The notes under the pieces were generated by a model. It had not been told where the DNA came from and did not search any database. It saw nothing but the letters and a program-made list of their open reading frames with translations. From positions 1-64,000 of the forward strand of contig DASVBY010000081.1 in the NCBI GenBank assembly GCA_036381895.1: a stretch of 64,000 nt of DNA, given 5' to 3'. The position numbers and the translations under genes were made by a program. The stretch comes from JACQFZ01 sp036381895. GTDB taxonomy: Bacteria; Pseudomonadota; Gammaproteobacteria; Acidiferrobacterales; Sulfurifustaceae. Positions 39,185 through 46,540 of this stretch are shown here, piece after piece; position 1 is the stretch's first letter; each line of letters begins with the position of its first letter.

Positions 39185-39841
39185 GTGGCGGATATCAACG
39201 GCATCGGCATGACCTCTCCGCGCACGCGCGAGCGGCTGGTTCAGCGGCTGCGCAGCGAGGGGATCAAGGATGAAGCCGTGCTCGACGCTATCCGCAGCGT
39301 TCCGCGGCATCTACTGATCGACGAGGCGCTTGCGAGCCGCGCCTACGAGGACACGGCGCTTCCGATCGGCTACGGGCAGACGATTTCGCAGCCCTACATC
39401 GTCGCGCGCATGACGGAACTGTTGCGCGCGGGCGGCCAGCTCAACCGCGTGCTCGAAGTGGGTACGGGCTCGGGCTATCAGACCGCCGTGCTCGCGCGCC
39501 TCGTCAAGCAGGTGTATTCCATCGAGCGGCTCGAACCGCTGCTGCGCGTGGCGCGGGGGCGCCTGCTGCGGCTCGGCGTGCGCAACGTCCAGTTCAAACT
39601 GGGCGACGGCAGCCGCGGCTGGCCGGAGCACGCGCCCTTCGACGGCGTCATCGTCACTGCCGCCCCCGCCACGCTGCCGAACGCGCTGCTCGAGCAACTC
39701 GCGCCGGGGGCGCGTCTCGTGATCCCCGTCGGGCCGGCGAACGCGCAGGAGCTCCTGGTGGTGCGGCGCACCGACTCCGGTTACGTGCACGAGCGGCTCG
39801 CGCGCGTCAGCTTCGTCCCCCTGATCGAGGATCCCGCCTGA
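39185..39841 (+). CDS. pcm: Protein-L-isoaspartate O-methyltransferase
   Basis: Methylates isoaspartyl residues in aged proteins so they can be repaired. 218 residues from GTG 39185; the in-frame ATG at 39209 is an alternative (210). PIGYGQTISQPYIVARMTE and the SAM-binding LEVGTGSGYQTAVLA are diagnostic. Eleven bases after surE. Confidence 0.96.
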   Translation: MADINGIGMTSPRTRERLVQRLRSEGIKDEAVLDAIRSVPRHLLIDEALASRAYEDTALPIGYGQTISQPYIVARMTELLRAGGQLNRVLEVGTGSGYQTAVLARLVKQVYSIERLEPLLRVARGRLLRLGVRNVQFKLGDGSRGWPEHAPFDGVIVTAAPATLPNALLEQLAPGARLVIPVGPANAQELLVVRRTDSGYVHERLARVSFVPLIEDPA

Positions 39842-39854
39842 GGCCGCCGGCATC

Positions 39855-40763
39855 GTGCGCAGGCACGTACGACGTTGGCGCGCCGGTTTTTGTCTTGCGA
39901 TCGGTCTCCTGTCCGGCGTGGTCGGCTGCGCGGCGCGCACGTCTGCCGTGGTGCAAGAGCGGGGCACGCCGGCGCGGGCACCGGAGGCGCCGTACCGCGA
40001 AGTGGTCGCGGGCGATACGCTCTACAGCATCGCCTGGGAATCGGGGCGCGACTACCGTGACCTCGCGGAATGGAACGGCCTCGAACCGCCGTATCTGATC
40101 CGCCCCGGGCAGCGGCTGCGGCTATATCCGCCGGGTTCCGCTCGCGCAAAGGCGGCGTCCCCGCCACCGCCGGATCACCGGGTCGTCGCGCGCGGCGACA
40201 CGCTCTATGCGATCGCGCAGGACGTCGGGGTGTCGTACAGGGATCTTGCAGCCTGGAACGGGCTCGAGCCGCCTTATGTCATCCATCCGGGGCAGCGCCT
40301 GCGCGTCGCGCCGCCCGAGGCGGCCAGGGGCAGTGCCGGCGGTGCGCCGCGTGCGGTGCGCAAGGTGCGTGTTGACGACATGCCGGCGACAGGAGCGATC
40401 GCGTGGCAGTGGCCGACGGAAGGTCGCGTCATCGCGCGATTCGCGCCCGGCAACGGCGCGAAGGGCATCGACATCGCGGGCACTGCGGGACAGGACGTGC
40501 GCGCCGCTGCCGCGGGCAAGGTCGTATACCAGGGCAGTGGACTTCGCGGATACGGACAGCTTATTATCATCAAGCACAACGCGGATTATCTCAGCGCGTA
40601 CGCGCACTGCGGCGCGATCTACGTGCAAGAAGGGAGCGTGATAAGGGCTGGGCAGAAGATCGCCGCGATGGGCAGCAGCGGAACTGACCGCGTCAAGTTG
40701 CACTTCGAGATCCGGCGACGCGGTGTACCGGTTGATCCATTGGACTTTCTTCCGAAGAAGTAG
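39855..40763 (+). CDS. nlpD: NlpD-like lipoprotein, two LysM repeats and degenerate M23 peptidase domain
   Basis: Outer-membrane lipoprotein that activates amidases such as AmiC during cell separation. 302 residues from GTG: signal peptide with lipobox cysteine C25, LysM repeats at about 48-91 and 109-152, and a LytM/M23 domain at about 183-300. The zinc-binding motifs are broken: the HxxxD histidine is A202 (D206 kept) and the first histidine of HxH is K281 (H283 kept), as expected for an activator without its own peptidase activity. E. coli NlpD has one LysM; the two here are nearly identical. rpoS starts two bases after the stop. Confidence 0.94.
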   Translation: MRRHVRRWRAGFCLAIGLLSGVVGCAARTSAVVQERGTPARAPEAPYREVVAGDTLYSIAWESGRDYRDLAEWNGLEPPYLIRPGQRLRLYPPGSARAKAASPPPPDHRVVARGDTLYAIAQDVGVSYRDLAAWNGLEPPYVIHPGQRLRVAPPEAARGSAGGAPRAVRKVRVDDMPATGAIAWQWPTEGRVIARFAPGNGAKGIDIAGTAGQDVRAAAAGKVVYQGSGLRGYGQLIIIKHNADYLSAYAHCGAIYVQEGSVIRAGQKIAAMGSSGTDRVKLHFEIRRRGVPVDPLDFLPKK

Positions 40764-40765
40764 GC

Positions 40766-41800
40766 ATGTCCGCACGCAAACCGTCGGGTTCCCGCAAGAA
40801 AAGCAAATCCCCGGGCGCGACCAAGCGCGGCCGGCGCTCGATCGAGGAAACCGACGACGAAGTCGCGTCGGTGGTCGACGGCGAAGAGGAGGTCGACGAG
40901 GAGCAGGAGTCGCCCGAGGTCGAGGCGGCGGATGCGGAAGAGGACAGCAGCGCGGCGGATGACAACTACGCCCAGGCCGACGCCACGCGGCTGTACCTGA
41001 AGGAAATCGGCTTCTCCCCGCTCCTTACGGCGGAGGAAGAGGTGTACTACGCGCGCCGCGCGCAGAAGGGCGATGCGGCCGCGCGCCGGCGCATGATCGA
41101 GAGCAACCTGCGCCTGGTGGTGAAGATCGCGCGGCGGTACATGAACCGCGGCCTCGCGCTGCTCGACCTCATCGAGGAAGGCAACCTCGGTCTGATCCGG
41201 GCGGTCGAGAAGTTCGACCCCGAGCGCGGCTTCCGCTTCTCGACCTACGCCACCTGGTGGATCCGCCAGACGATCGAACGCGGCATCATGAACCAGACGC
41301 GCACGATCCGTCTGCCGGTGCACGTCCTCAAGGAGATCAACATCTACCAGCGCGCCGCGCGCTACCTGTCGCAGAAGCTCGACCACGAGCCGACGCCGGA
41401 GGAGGTGGCGCAGCTCCTCGACAAGCCGATCGAGGACGTGAAGCACATGCTCGGGCTCAACGAGCGCCTGGCCTCGGTCGATGCGCCGCTAGACGACGAC
41501 CCGGACCGCTCGCTGCTCGATGCCATCGCCGACGAGCGCACGCTCGACCCGGAGAAGGTGCGCCAGCAGGAAGACCTCCAGGCGTTGATCGAGGCATGGC
41601 TGAACGAGCTCAACGACAAGCAGCGCGAGGTGGTGGAGCGCCGCTTCGGGCTCAACGGCCGCGAGATCTCGACGCTCGAAGAGGTGGGGGCCGATATCGG
41701 CGTGACGCGCGAACGCGTGCGCCAGATCCAGGTGGAGGCGCTGAAGCGGCTGCGCGTGATCCTCGAGCGCGCCGGCTTTTCGGTGGATTCGCTGTTCTAG
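40766..41800 (+). CDS. rpoS: RNA polymerase sigma factor RpoS
   Basis: Stationary-phase and general-stress sigma factor. 344 residues (E. coli 330). An acidic, Ser/Glu-rich N-terminal stretch (about 1-65) replaces region 1.1; region 1.2 YLKEIGFSPLLTAEEE, region 2 RLVVKIARRYMNRGLALLDLIEEGN and TYATWWIRQTIER, region 4 TLEEVGADIGVTRERVRQIQ. nlpD-rpoS is the conserved arrangement; in E. coli the main rpoS promoter lies inside nlpD. Confidence 0.97.
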   Translation: MSARKPSGSRKKSKSPGATKRGRRSIEETDDEVASVVDGEEEVDEEQESPEVEAADAEEDSSAADDNYAQADATRLYLKEIGFSPLLTAEEEVYYARRAQKGDAAARRRMIESNLRLVVKIARRYMNRGLALLDLIEEGNLGLIRAVEKFDPERGFRFSTYATWWIRQTIERGIMNQTRTIRLPVHVLKEINIYQRAARYLSQKLDHEPTPEEVAQLLDKPIEDVKHMLGLNERLASVDAPLDDDPDRSLLDAIADERTLDPEKVRQQEDLQALIEAWLNELNDKQREVVERRFGLNGREISTLEEVGADIGVTRERVRQIQVEALKRLRVILERAGFSVDSLF

Positions 41801-41857
41801 CGCCCGGCGCCCGCAGCAACCCGGCGCGCCGGGCGGTCGGCGCGCGCGGGAAGTCCG

Positions 41858-42238
41858 TCAGGCGGCGACCTCGATCAGCAGCGCCGCCGCCACCCGCCGA
41901 CCCTCGCCCATCAGCACGTTGTAGGTGCGGCACGCCGCCCAGGTATCCATCACCTCGAAGCCAACCGCCGCCTCGATCAGCGGCCGGGTGAGCGCCGGCG
42001 GGGGAAAGCGCAGCCGCGCCCCGGTGCCGAGCAGCACGACCTCCGGCTCGAGCGCAGCGATGGCTGCGATGTCGGCTTCGGTGATCTCGCCGAAGGCCCG
42101 CGGCCGCCAGTCCGGGATGATGCGTTCGGGAGTGACGATCAGGCTCGCCGTGTAGGTGTCCTGATTGATGGTGATCCGGCCGGGCGCGTACGCGCGAATG
42201 GCGTTCTGATGGCCGGCCTGCTCGAGCTGTATCTTCAT
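41858..42238 (-). CDS. Mth938-like domain-containing protein
   Basis: 126-residue protein of the Mth938/DUF498 (NDUFAF3-like) family, widespread in proteobacteria with unproven function; the human relative helps assemble complex I. Recognised by ITINQDTYTASLIVTPERIIPDW, EPEVVLLGTGARLRFPPPAL and GFEVMDTWAACRTYNVLMGEGRRV. No cysteine cluster or membrane span. Convergent with rpoS, divergent from alaC. Confidence 0.88.
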   Translation of the reverse strand: MKIQLEQAGHQNAIRAYAPGRITINQDTYTASLIVTPERIIPDWRPRAFGEITEADIAAIAALEPEVVLLGTGARLRFPPPALTRPLIEAAVGFEVMDTWAACRTYNVLMGEGRRVAAALLIEVAA

Positions 42239-42318
42239 GGCGCCTGCGCTCCGTCGCCGCGGCCGCGACGGCCGTCGCGTGCACCGGCCGGCGCGTGCCC
42301 AATCCCGCGGGCCGGCGA

Positions 42319-42347
42319 TTTCCAGCCGGTGGCCCAGACCCTATAAT
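42319..42347 (+). promoter_or_regulatory. Promoter of alaC-hom-thrC
   Basis: TTTCCA (42319-42324), exactly 17 bases, TATAAT (42342-42347): the best sigma-70 match in the window. The predicted leader is about 55 bases. No Thr/Ile-rich leader peptide was found, so threonine attenuation as in E. coli is not evident. Confidence 0.65.
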
Positions 42348-42407
42348 AGTGACGGTCTCGCGCTCTCATACTCGCATACTACATCAGCGGCCCGGCCGCG
42401 GTAAGCA

Positions 42408-43616
42408 ATGGACGAGTTCCCGAGAATCAAGCGGCTCCCGCCGTACGTTTTCAACATCGTCAACGACCTCAAGGCGCAAGCGCGCCGCCGCGGCGAGGAC
42501 ATCATCGACTTCGGGATGGGCAACCCCGACGGGCCGGCGCCGCGGCACATCGTGGAGAAGCTCTGCGAGGCCGCGAACCGCGAGAACACCCATCGCTATT
42601 CGGTATCGCGCGGCATTCCGCGGCTGCGGCGCGCGATCGCGAACTGGTACAAGCGGCGCTTCGACGTCGATATCGATCCCGAACGCGAGGCGATCGTCAC
42701 GATCGGTTCGAAGGAAGGGCTGGCGCACCTCGCGCTCGCGACCATGGACCGCGGGGACGCCGTGCTCGTACCCAATCCCGCGTATCCAATTCACCCGTAC
42801 GGCTTCGTGATCGCCGGCGCCGATATCCGCCACGTGCCGCTCACGCCCGAGGTCGATTTCTTCGCCGAGCTGGAGAAGGCGATCCGCGACTCGTGGCCGA
42901 AGCCGAAGATGCTGGTGCTCAACTTTCCCGCGAATCCGACGACGCAGTGCGTCGACCTCGCGTTCTTCGAGAAGGTGGTCGCGATCGCACGGGAGCACGG
43001 CATCTGGGTGGTGCACGATCTTGCTTACGCCGACATCGTGTTCGACGGCTACCGCGCCCCCTCGATACTCGAGGTTCCCGGCGCCAAGGAAGTGGCGGTC
43101 GAATTCTTCACGCTCTCGAAGAGCTACAACATGCCGGGCTGGCGCATCGGCTTCATGTGCGGCAGCGAGCGCCTCGTCGGCGCGCTGGCGCGGCTCAAGT
43201 CCTACTTCGACTACGGCACGTTCACGCCGATTCAGATCGCGGCGATCCTCGCGCTCGAAGGCCCGCAGGACTGCGTCGAAGAGATCCGGCGCACGTACCA
43301 GAAGCGCCGCGACGTGCTCTGCAGCGGCCTCGAGTCGGCCGGCTGGCCGGTCGAGAAGCCCAAGGCGACGATGTTCGTCTGGGCGCGCATTCCCGAAGTC
43401 TACCGCCACCTCGGTTCGCTCGAGTTCTCGAAGAAGCTTCTCGCCGAGGCCAAGGTCGCGGTGTCCCCGGGGATCGGCTTCGGCGAGTACGGCGATCAGT
43501 ACGTCCGCTTTGCGCTCATTGAAAACGAGCACCGTACGCGCCAGGCGATCCGCTCGCTGCGCGAGGTCTTCCGGCGCGACCGCGTGTACGTCGACGCCAG
43601 GCGTGGCAGCGCATGA
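42408..43616 (+). CDS. alaC: PLP-dependent aminotransferase, AlaC type
   Basis: Fold-type I aminotransferase, probably glutamate-pyruvate transaminase. 402 residues. The PLP lysine is K238 in SKSYNMPGWRIGF; FGMGNPDGPAP near the N-terminus and NFPANPTTQC are typical of AlaC. It shares a four-base overlap with hom, placing it in the threonine branch operon, an arrangement seen in other gammaproteobacteria, so it may tie alanine/aspartate nitrogen to this pathway. Exact substrate unproven. Confidence 0.92.
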   Translation: MDEFPRIKRLPPYVFNIVNDLKAQARRRGEDIIDFGMGNPDGPAPRHIVEKLCEAANRENTHRYSVSRGIPRLRRAIANWYKRRFDVDIDPEREAIVTIGSKEGLAHLALATMDRGDAVLVPNPAYPIHPYGFVIAGADIRHVPLTPEVDFFAELEKAIRDSWPKPKMLVLNFPANPTTQCVDLAFFEKVVAIAREHGIWVVHDLAYADIVFDGYRAPSILEVPGAKEVAVEFFTLSKSYNMPGWRIGFMCGSERLVGALARLKSYFDYGTFTPIQIAAILALEGPQDCVEEIRRTYQKRRDVLCSGLESAGWPVEKPKATMFVWARIPEVYRHLGSLEFSKKLLAEAKVAVSPGIGFGEYGDQYVRFALIENEHRTRQAIRSLREVFRRDRVYVDARRGSA

Positions 43617-44977
43617 GCCGTCCGGCGTCCGATTTCCCGCCGCGCGACGTCGCCGCGGAGCCGGTTCGTGTCGGCCTGCTCGGGCTCGGGACCGTTGGCT
43701 GCGGCACGCTCACAGTGCTTTCGCGCAACCGCGAGGAGATCACCCGGCGCGCGGGCCGGCGCATTGAGGTGGTGCAGGCGGCGGCGCGCGATCTCACGAA
43801 GCAGCGCGCCTGCCCGATCGATAACGTCGAGCTGACCACGGACGCGGAGCGCGTGGTGACGAACCCGGCGATCGACGTCGTGGTCGAGCTGATCGGGGGC
43901 TACGAGCCCGCGCGGACGCTGGTGCTGCAGGCGATCGCGAACGGCAAGCACGTCGTCACCGCGAACAAGGCGCTGATCGCGCTGCACGGCAACGAGATCT
44001 TCCGTGCGGCGCAGGACCGCGGCGTCATGGTCGCGTTCGAGGCCGCGGTCGCCGGCGGCGTGCCGATCATCAAGGCGATGCGCGAAGGGCTTGCGGCGAA
44101 CCGCATCGAGTGGGTCGCGGGCATCATCAACGGTACGACCAACTACATCCTCTCGGAAATGCGCGATCGCGGCGCCGAGTTCGCCGAGGTGCTCGCCGAG
44201 GCGCAGCGGCTCGGCTATGCGGAGGCCGACCCGAGCTTCGACATCGACGGCATCGACACCGCGCACAAGCTCACCATCCTCGCGGCGATCGCGTTCGGGA
44301 TTCCGCTCAAGTTCGCCGACGCCTACGTGGAGGGTATCCGGGAGGTGATGCGCACGGACGTCGCCTACGCGGAGGAGCTCGGCTACCGGCTGAAGCTCCT
44401 CGGCATCGCGCGCCGCGCCGAAGCCGGCGTCGAGCTGCGCGTGCACCCGACCCTGATTCCCGAGCGGCGGCTGCTCGCGAACGTCGACGGCGCGATGAAC
44501 GCGATCGTGGTGAAGGGCGACGCGGTCGGACCGACGCTGTACTACGGCGCCGGCGCCGGCGCCGAGCCGACGGCATCGGCGGTGGTCGCGGATCTGGTCG
44601 ACGTGGTGCGCACGCTCACCACCGATCCGACGAACCGCGTGCCGCATCTCGCGTTCCAGCCGGACGCGCTCGCCGACATCCCGATCCTGCCGATGGCGCA
44701 GGTGCGCACCTCGTATTATCTGCGGCTGCACGCCGAGGACCGCCCGGGTGTCCTCGCCGACGTCACGCGCATCCTCGGCGACGCGGGCATCAGCATCGAG
44801 GCGATCCTGCAGAAGGAGGATGCCGACGGCGACGGCATCGTTCCGGTCATCATCCTGACGCACCCGATCGTCGAGGAACGCATGAACGAGGCGATCGCGC
44901 GCATCGAGCGGCTCGCCGCGATCCGCGGCCGCGTGATCCGCATCCGCCTGGAGCACCTGCATGCCGACTGGCACTGA
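43613..44977 (+). CDS. hom: Homoserine dehydrogenase
   Basis: NAD(P)H-dependent reduction of aspartate semialdehyde to homoserine. 454 residues, monofunctional: no aspartokinase domain. Rossmann motif GLLGLGTVGCGTL near residue 20, catalytic region GGVPIIKAMREGLAAN and GIINGTTNYILSEM, and a C-terminal ACT domain (about 370-445) beginning YYLRLHAEDRPGVLADV, which suggests feedback control by threonine. Overlaps alaC by four and thrC by 17 bases. Confidence 0.97.
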   Translation: MSRPASDFPPRDVAAEPVRVGLLGLGTVGCGTLTVLSRNREEITRRAGRRIEVVQAAARDLTKQRACPIDNVELTTDAERVVTNPAIDVVVELIGGYEPARTLVLQAIANGKHVVTANKALIALHGNEIFRAAQDRGVMVAFEAAVAGGVPIIKAMREGLAANRIEWVAGIINGTTNYILSEMRDRGAEFAEVLAEAQRLGYAEADPSFDIDGIDTAHKLTILAAIAFGIPLKFADAYVEGIREVMRTDVAYAEELGYRLKLLGIARRAEAGVELRVHPTLIPERRLLANVDGAMNAIVVKGDAVGPTLYYGAGAGAEPTASAVVADLVDVVRTLTTDPTNRVPHLAFQPDALADIPILPMAQVRTSYYLRLHAEDRPGVLADVTRILGDAGISIEAILQKEDADGDGIVPVIILTHPIVEERMNEAIARIERLAAIRGRVIRIRLEHLHADWH

Positions 44978-46052
44978 AGCACCGGCGCGCTACACGGGGT
45001 TGATCGAGCGCTACCGGGCGCGCCTGCCGCTCGCCCCGGCGGCGCGCCCGATCTCGCTCGGCGAGGGCGATACCCCGCTGATCCGGCTCGAGAACGTCCC
45101 GCGGGAGGCGGGCGTCGAGGCGGAGCTCTACGTCAAATACGAGGGGCTCAACCCGACCGGCTCGTTCAAGGACCGCGGGATGACGGTCGCGGTCACCCAG
45201 GCGGTGGCGGAGGGCGCGCGTGCGATCATCTGCGCCTCGACCGGCAATACGTCGGCGTCCGCTGCCGCCTACGCGGCGCGCGCCGGCGTGGCCTGCTTCG
45301 TGCTGATTCCCGAAGGCAAGATCGCGCTCGGCAAGCTGGCGCAGGCGATGGTGCACGGGGCGACCGTGCTGCAGATCGCGGGCAACTTCGATGCCGGGAT
45401 GCAGCTCGTCAAGCACATGGCCGGGCGGACGCCGGTCACCATCGTCAATTCGATCAACCCCTACCGCCTGCACGGACAGAAGACCGCGGCGTTCGAGATC
45501 GTGGAAGCGCTCGGGGACGCCCCCGACTACCATTGCCTGCCGGTCGGCAACGCCGGCAACATCAGCGCCTACTGGATGGGCTACCGCGAGTATCACGAGC
45601 TCGGCGCCGCGCGCCGGCGGCCGGTCATGGTCGGCTACCAGGCGGCCGGCGCCGCGCCGTTCCTGCGCGGACGCATGATCGACGAGCCGGAAACCGTCGC
45701 CACCGCGATCCGCATCGGCCATCCGCAGTCGTGGGACAAGGCGTGGGCCGCGCAAAGGGAGTCCGGCGGCTGGTTCGACGAGTGCACGGATGAGGAGATT
45801 CTCGCCGCGCAGCGGCTGCTCGCGAGCCGCGAAGGCATCTACTGCGAGCCGGCTTCGGCCATCTCGATCGCGGGCGTGCTGCGCGACCTGCGCACCGGAC
45901 GCATCCCCGCCGGCAGCCGGATCGTGTGCACGCTGACCGGTCACGGTTTGAAAGATCCGGATATCGCCATCAAGCACAATACCTCGCCTGTAACCCGCGT
46001 CGCGGCGGAAGCAGCCGCCGTTGAACGCGCGATCCTCGAGCGGCTGGCCTAG
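44961..46052 (+). CDS. thrC: Threonine synthase
   Basis: PLP enzyme converting phosphohomoserine to threonine. 363 residues, the short class of threonine synthase. The PLP lysine lies in NPTGSFKDRGM and the phosphate loop in PVGNAGNISAYWMGY. The ATG is inside the end of hom (17-base overlap). Homoserine kinase (thrB) is not in the window. No clear terminator follows. Confidence 0.96.
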   Translation: MPTGTEAPARYTGLIERYRARLPLAPAARPISLGEGDTPLIRLENVPREAGVEAELYVKYEGLNPTGSFKDRGMTVAVTQAVAEGARAIICASTGNTSASAAAYAARAGVACFVLIPEGKIALGKLAQAMVHGATVLQIAGNFDAGMQLVKHMAGRTPVTIVNSINPYRLHGQKTAAFEIVEALGDAPDYHCLPVGNAGNISAYWMGYREYHELGAARRRPVMVGYQAAGAAPFLRGRMIDEPETVATAIRIGHPQSWDKAWAAQRESGGWFDECTDEEILAAQRLLASREGIYCEPASAISIAGVLRDLRTGRIPAGSRIVCTLTGHGLKDPDIAIKHNTSPVTRVAAEAAAVERAILERLA

Positions 46053-46139
46053 CTCTTTTCCTTTTCAGGCCAGATACTTGCGTGCTGCGCCGGGATGTCG
46101 GCGCATACCCGCGCGGAGCCGCCTATGTCCCTGTTATTC

Positions 46140-46153
46140 GGCATATCTCTTGC
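46140..46153 (+). promoter_or_regulatory. Candidate sigma-54 promoter of the chemosensory operon
   Basis: CGGCA at 46139-46143 and TTGCT at 46150-46154 place GG (46140-46141) and GC (46152-46153) exactly ten bases apart, the sigma-54 -24/-12 geometry (consensus TGGCAC-N5-TTGCW). It sits in an AT-richer island and predicts a start near 46164, about 70 bases before the STAS gene. No enhancer-binding regulator gene is in the window. Confidence 0.4.
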
Positions 46154-46179
46154 TTTACTTACAGGAGCAAGAAGAACGG

Positions 46180-46248
46180 ATGCGCAACGTGGTCGTGACG
46201 CCGCCGGCCAAGCGCGCCGCGATACAGGTACACGATGCAGCCGGTTAG
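46180..46248 (+). CDS. Possible 22-codon leader ORF before the STAS gene
   Basis: ATG to TAG encoding MRNVVVTPPAKRAAIQVHDA plus two residues, overlapping the STAS start by 14 bases. AGGAG at 46163-46167 lies 12 bases upstream, rather far. It might couple translation into the STAS gene. It resembles no family I know and may be chance. Confidence 0.25.
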   Translation: MRNVVVTPPAKRAAIQVHDAAG

Positions 46249-46540
46249 CTTGACCTGCCAGACCGACCGTACCGAGGTGGCTCTACAGGGCACGCTCGAC
46301 GTGCGCGAAGCGCGCGCGGCGCACGCGACGCTGAACGAAGCGCTGGTTCGCGCGCTCCCGCTCGAGCTCGACGCCGCGCGGCTCGAGCGCGTCGACGCCG
46401 CCGGACTGCAACTCCTGCTCGCGTTTCTCGAGGGCGCGCGCGCGCGCGACCTCGACCTCCAGTGGCGAGCGGTGAGTGACGCCTTCGCGGCGAGCGCCGA
46501 GCTGCTCGGCCTGTCGACGGCTTTGGGGCTGCCGCGATGA
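46235..46540 (+). CDS. STAS domain protein lacking the phospho-acceptor residue
   Basis: 101-residue single STAS domain of the anti-anti-sigma antagonist type. The fold is seen in VALQGTLDVREARAAHATLNEAL and LERVDAAGLQLLLAFLEGAR. In SpoIIAA-like proteins the loop reads D-S-S-G-L with the phosphorylated Ser at the third position; here it is D54-A55-A56-G57-L58, so phosphorylation at that site is not possible. As first gene of the chemosensory operon it may instead work as a constitutive docking module. Overlaps the next gene by four bases. Confidence 0.85.
   Translation: MQPVSLTCQTDRTEVALQGTLDVREARAAHATLNEALVRALPLELDAARLERVDAAGLQLLLAFLEGARARDLDLQWRAVSDAFAASAELLGLSTALGLPR

Noticed and set aside
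42348..42407. Thr/Ile leader peptide for attenuation of alaC-hom-thrC
   Set aside because: The leader of about 55 bases holds no short ORF with runs of Thr or Ile codons and no terminator hairpin.
46140..46175. Sigma-28 (flagellar) promoter on the minus strand (TAAA and GCCGAATAA)
   Set aside because: The spacing is 11 instead of about 15 bases and the direction is toward the end of thrC, where nothing is encoded on that strand.
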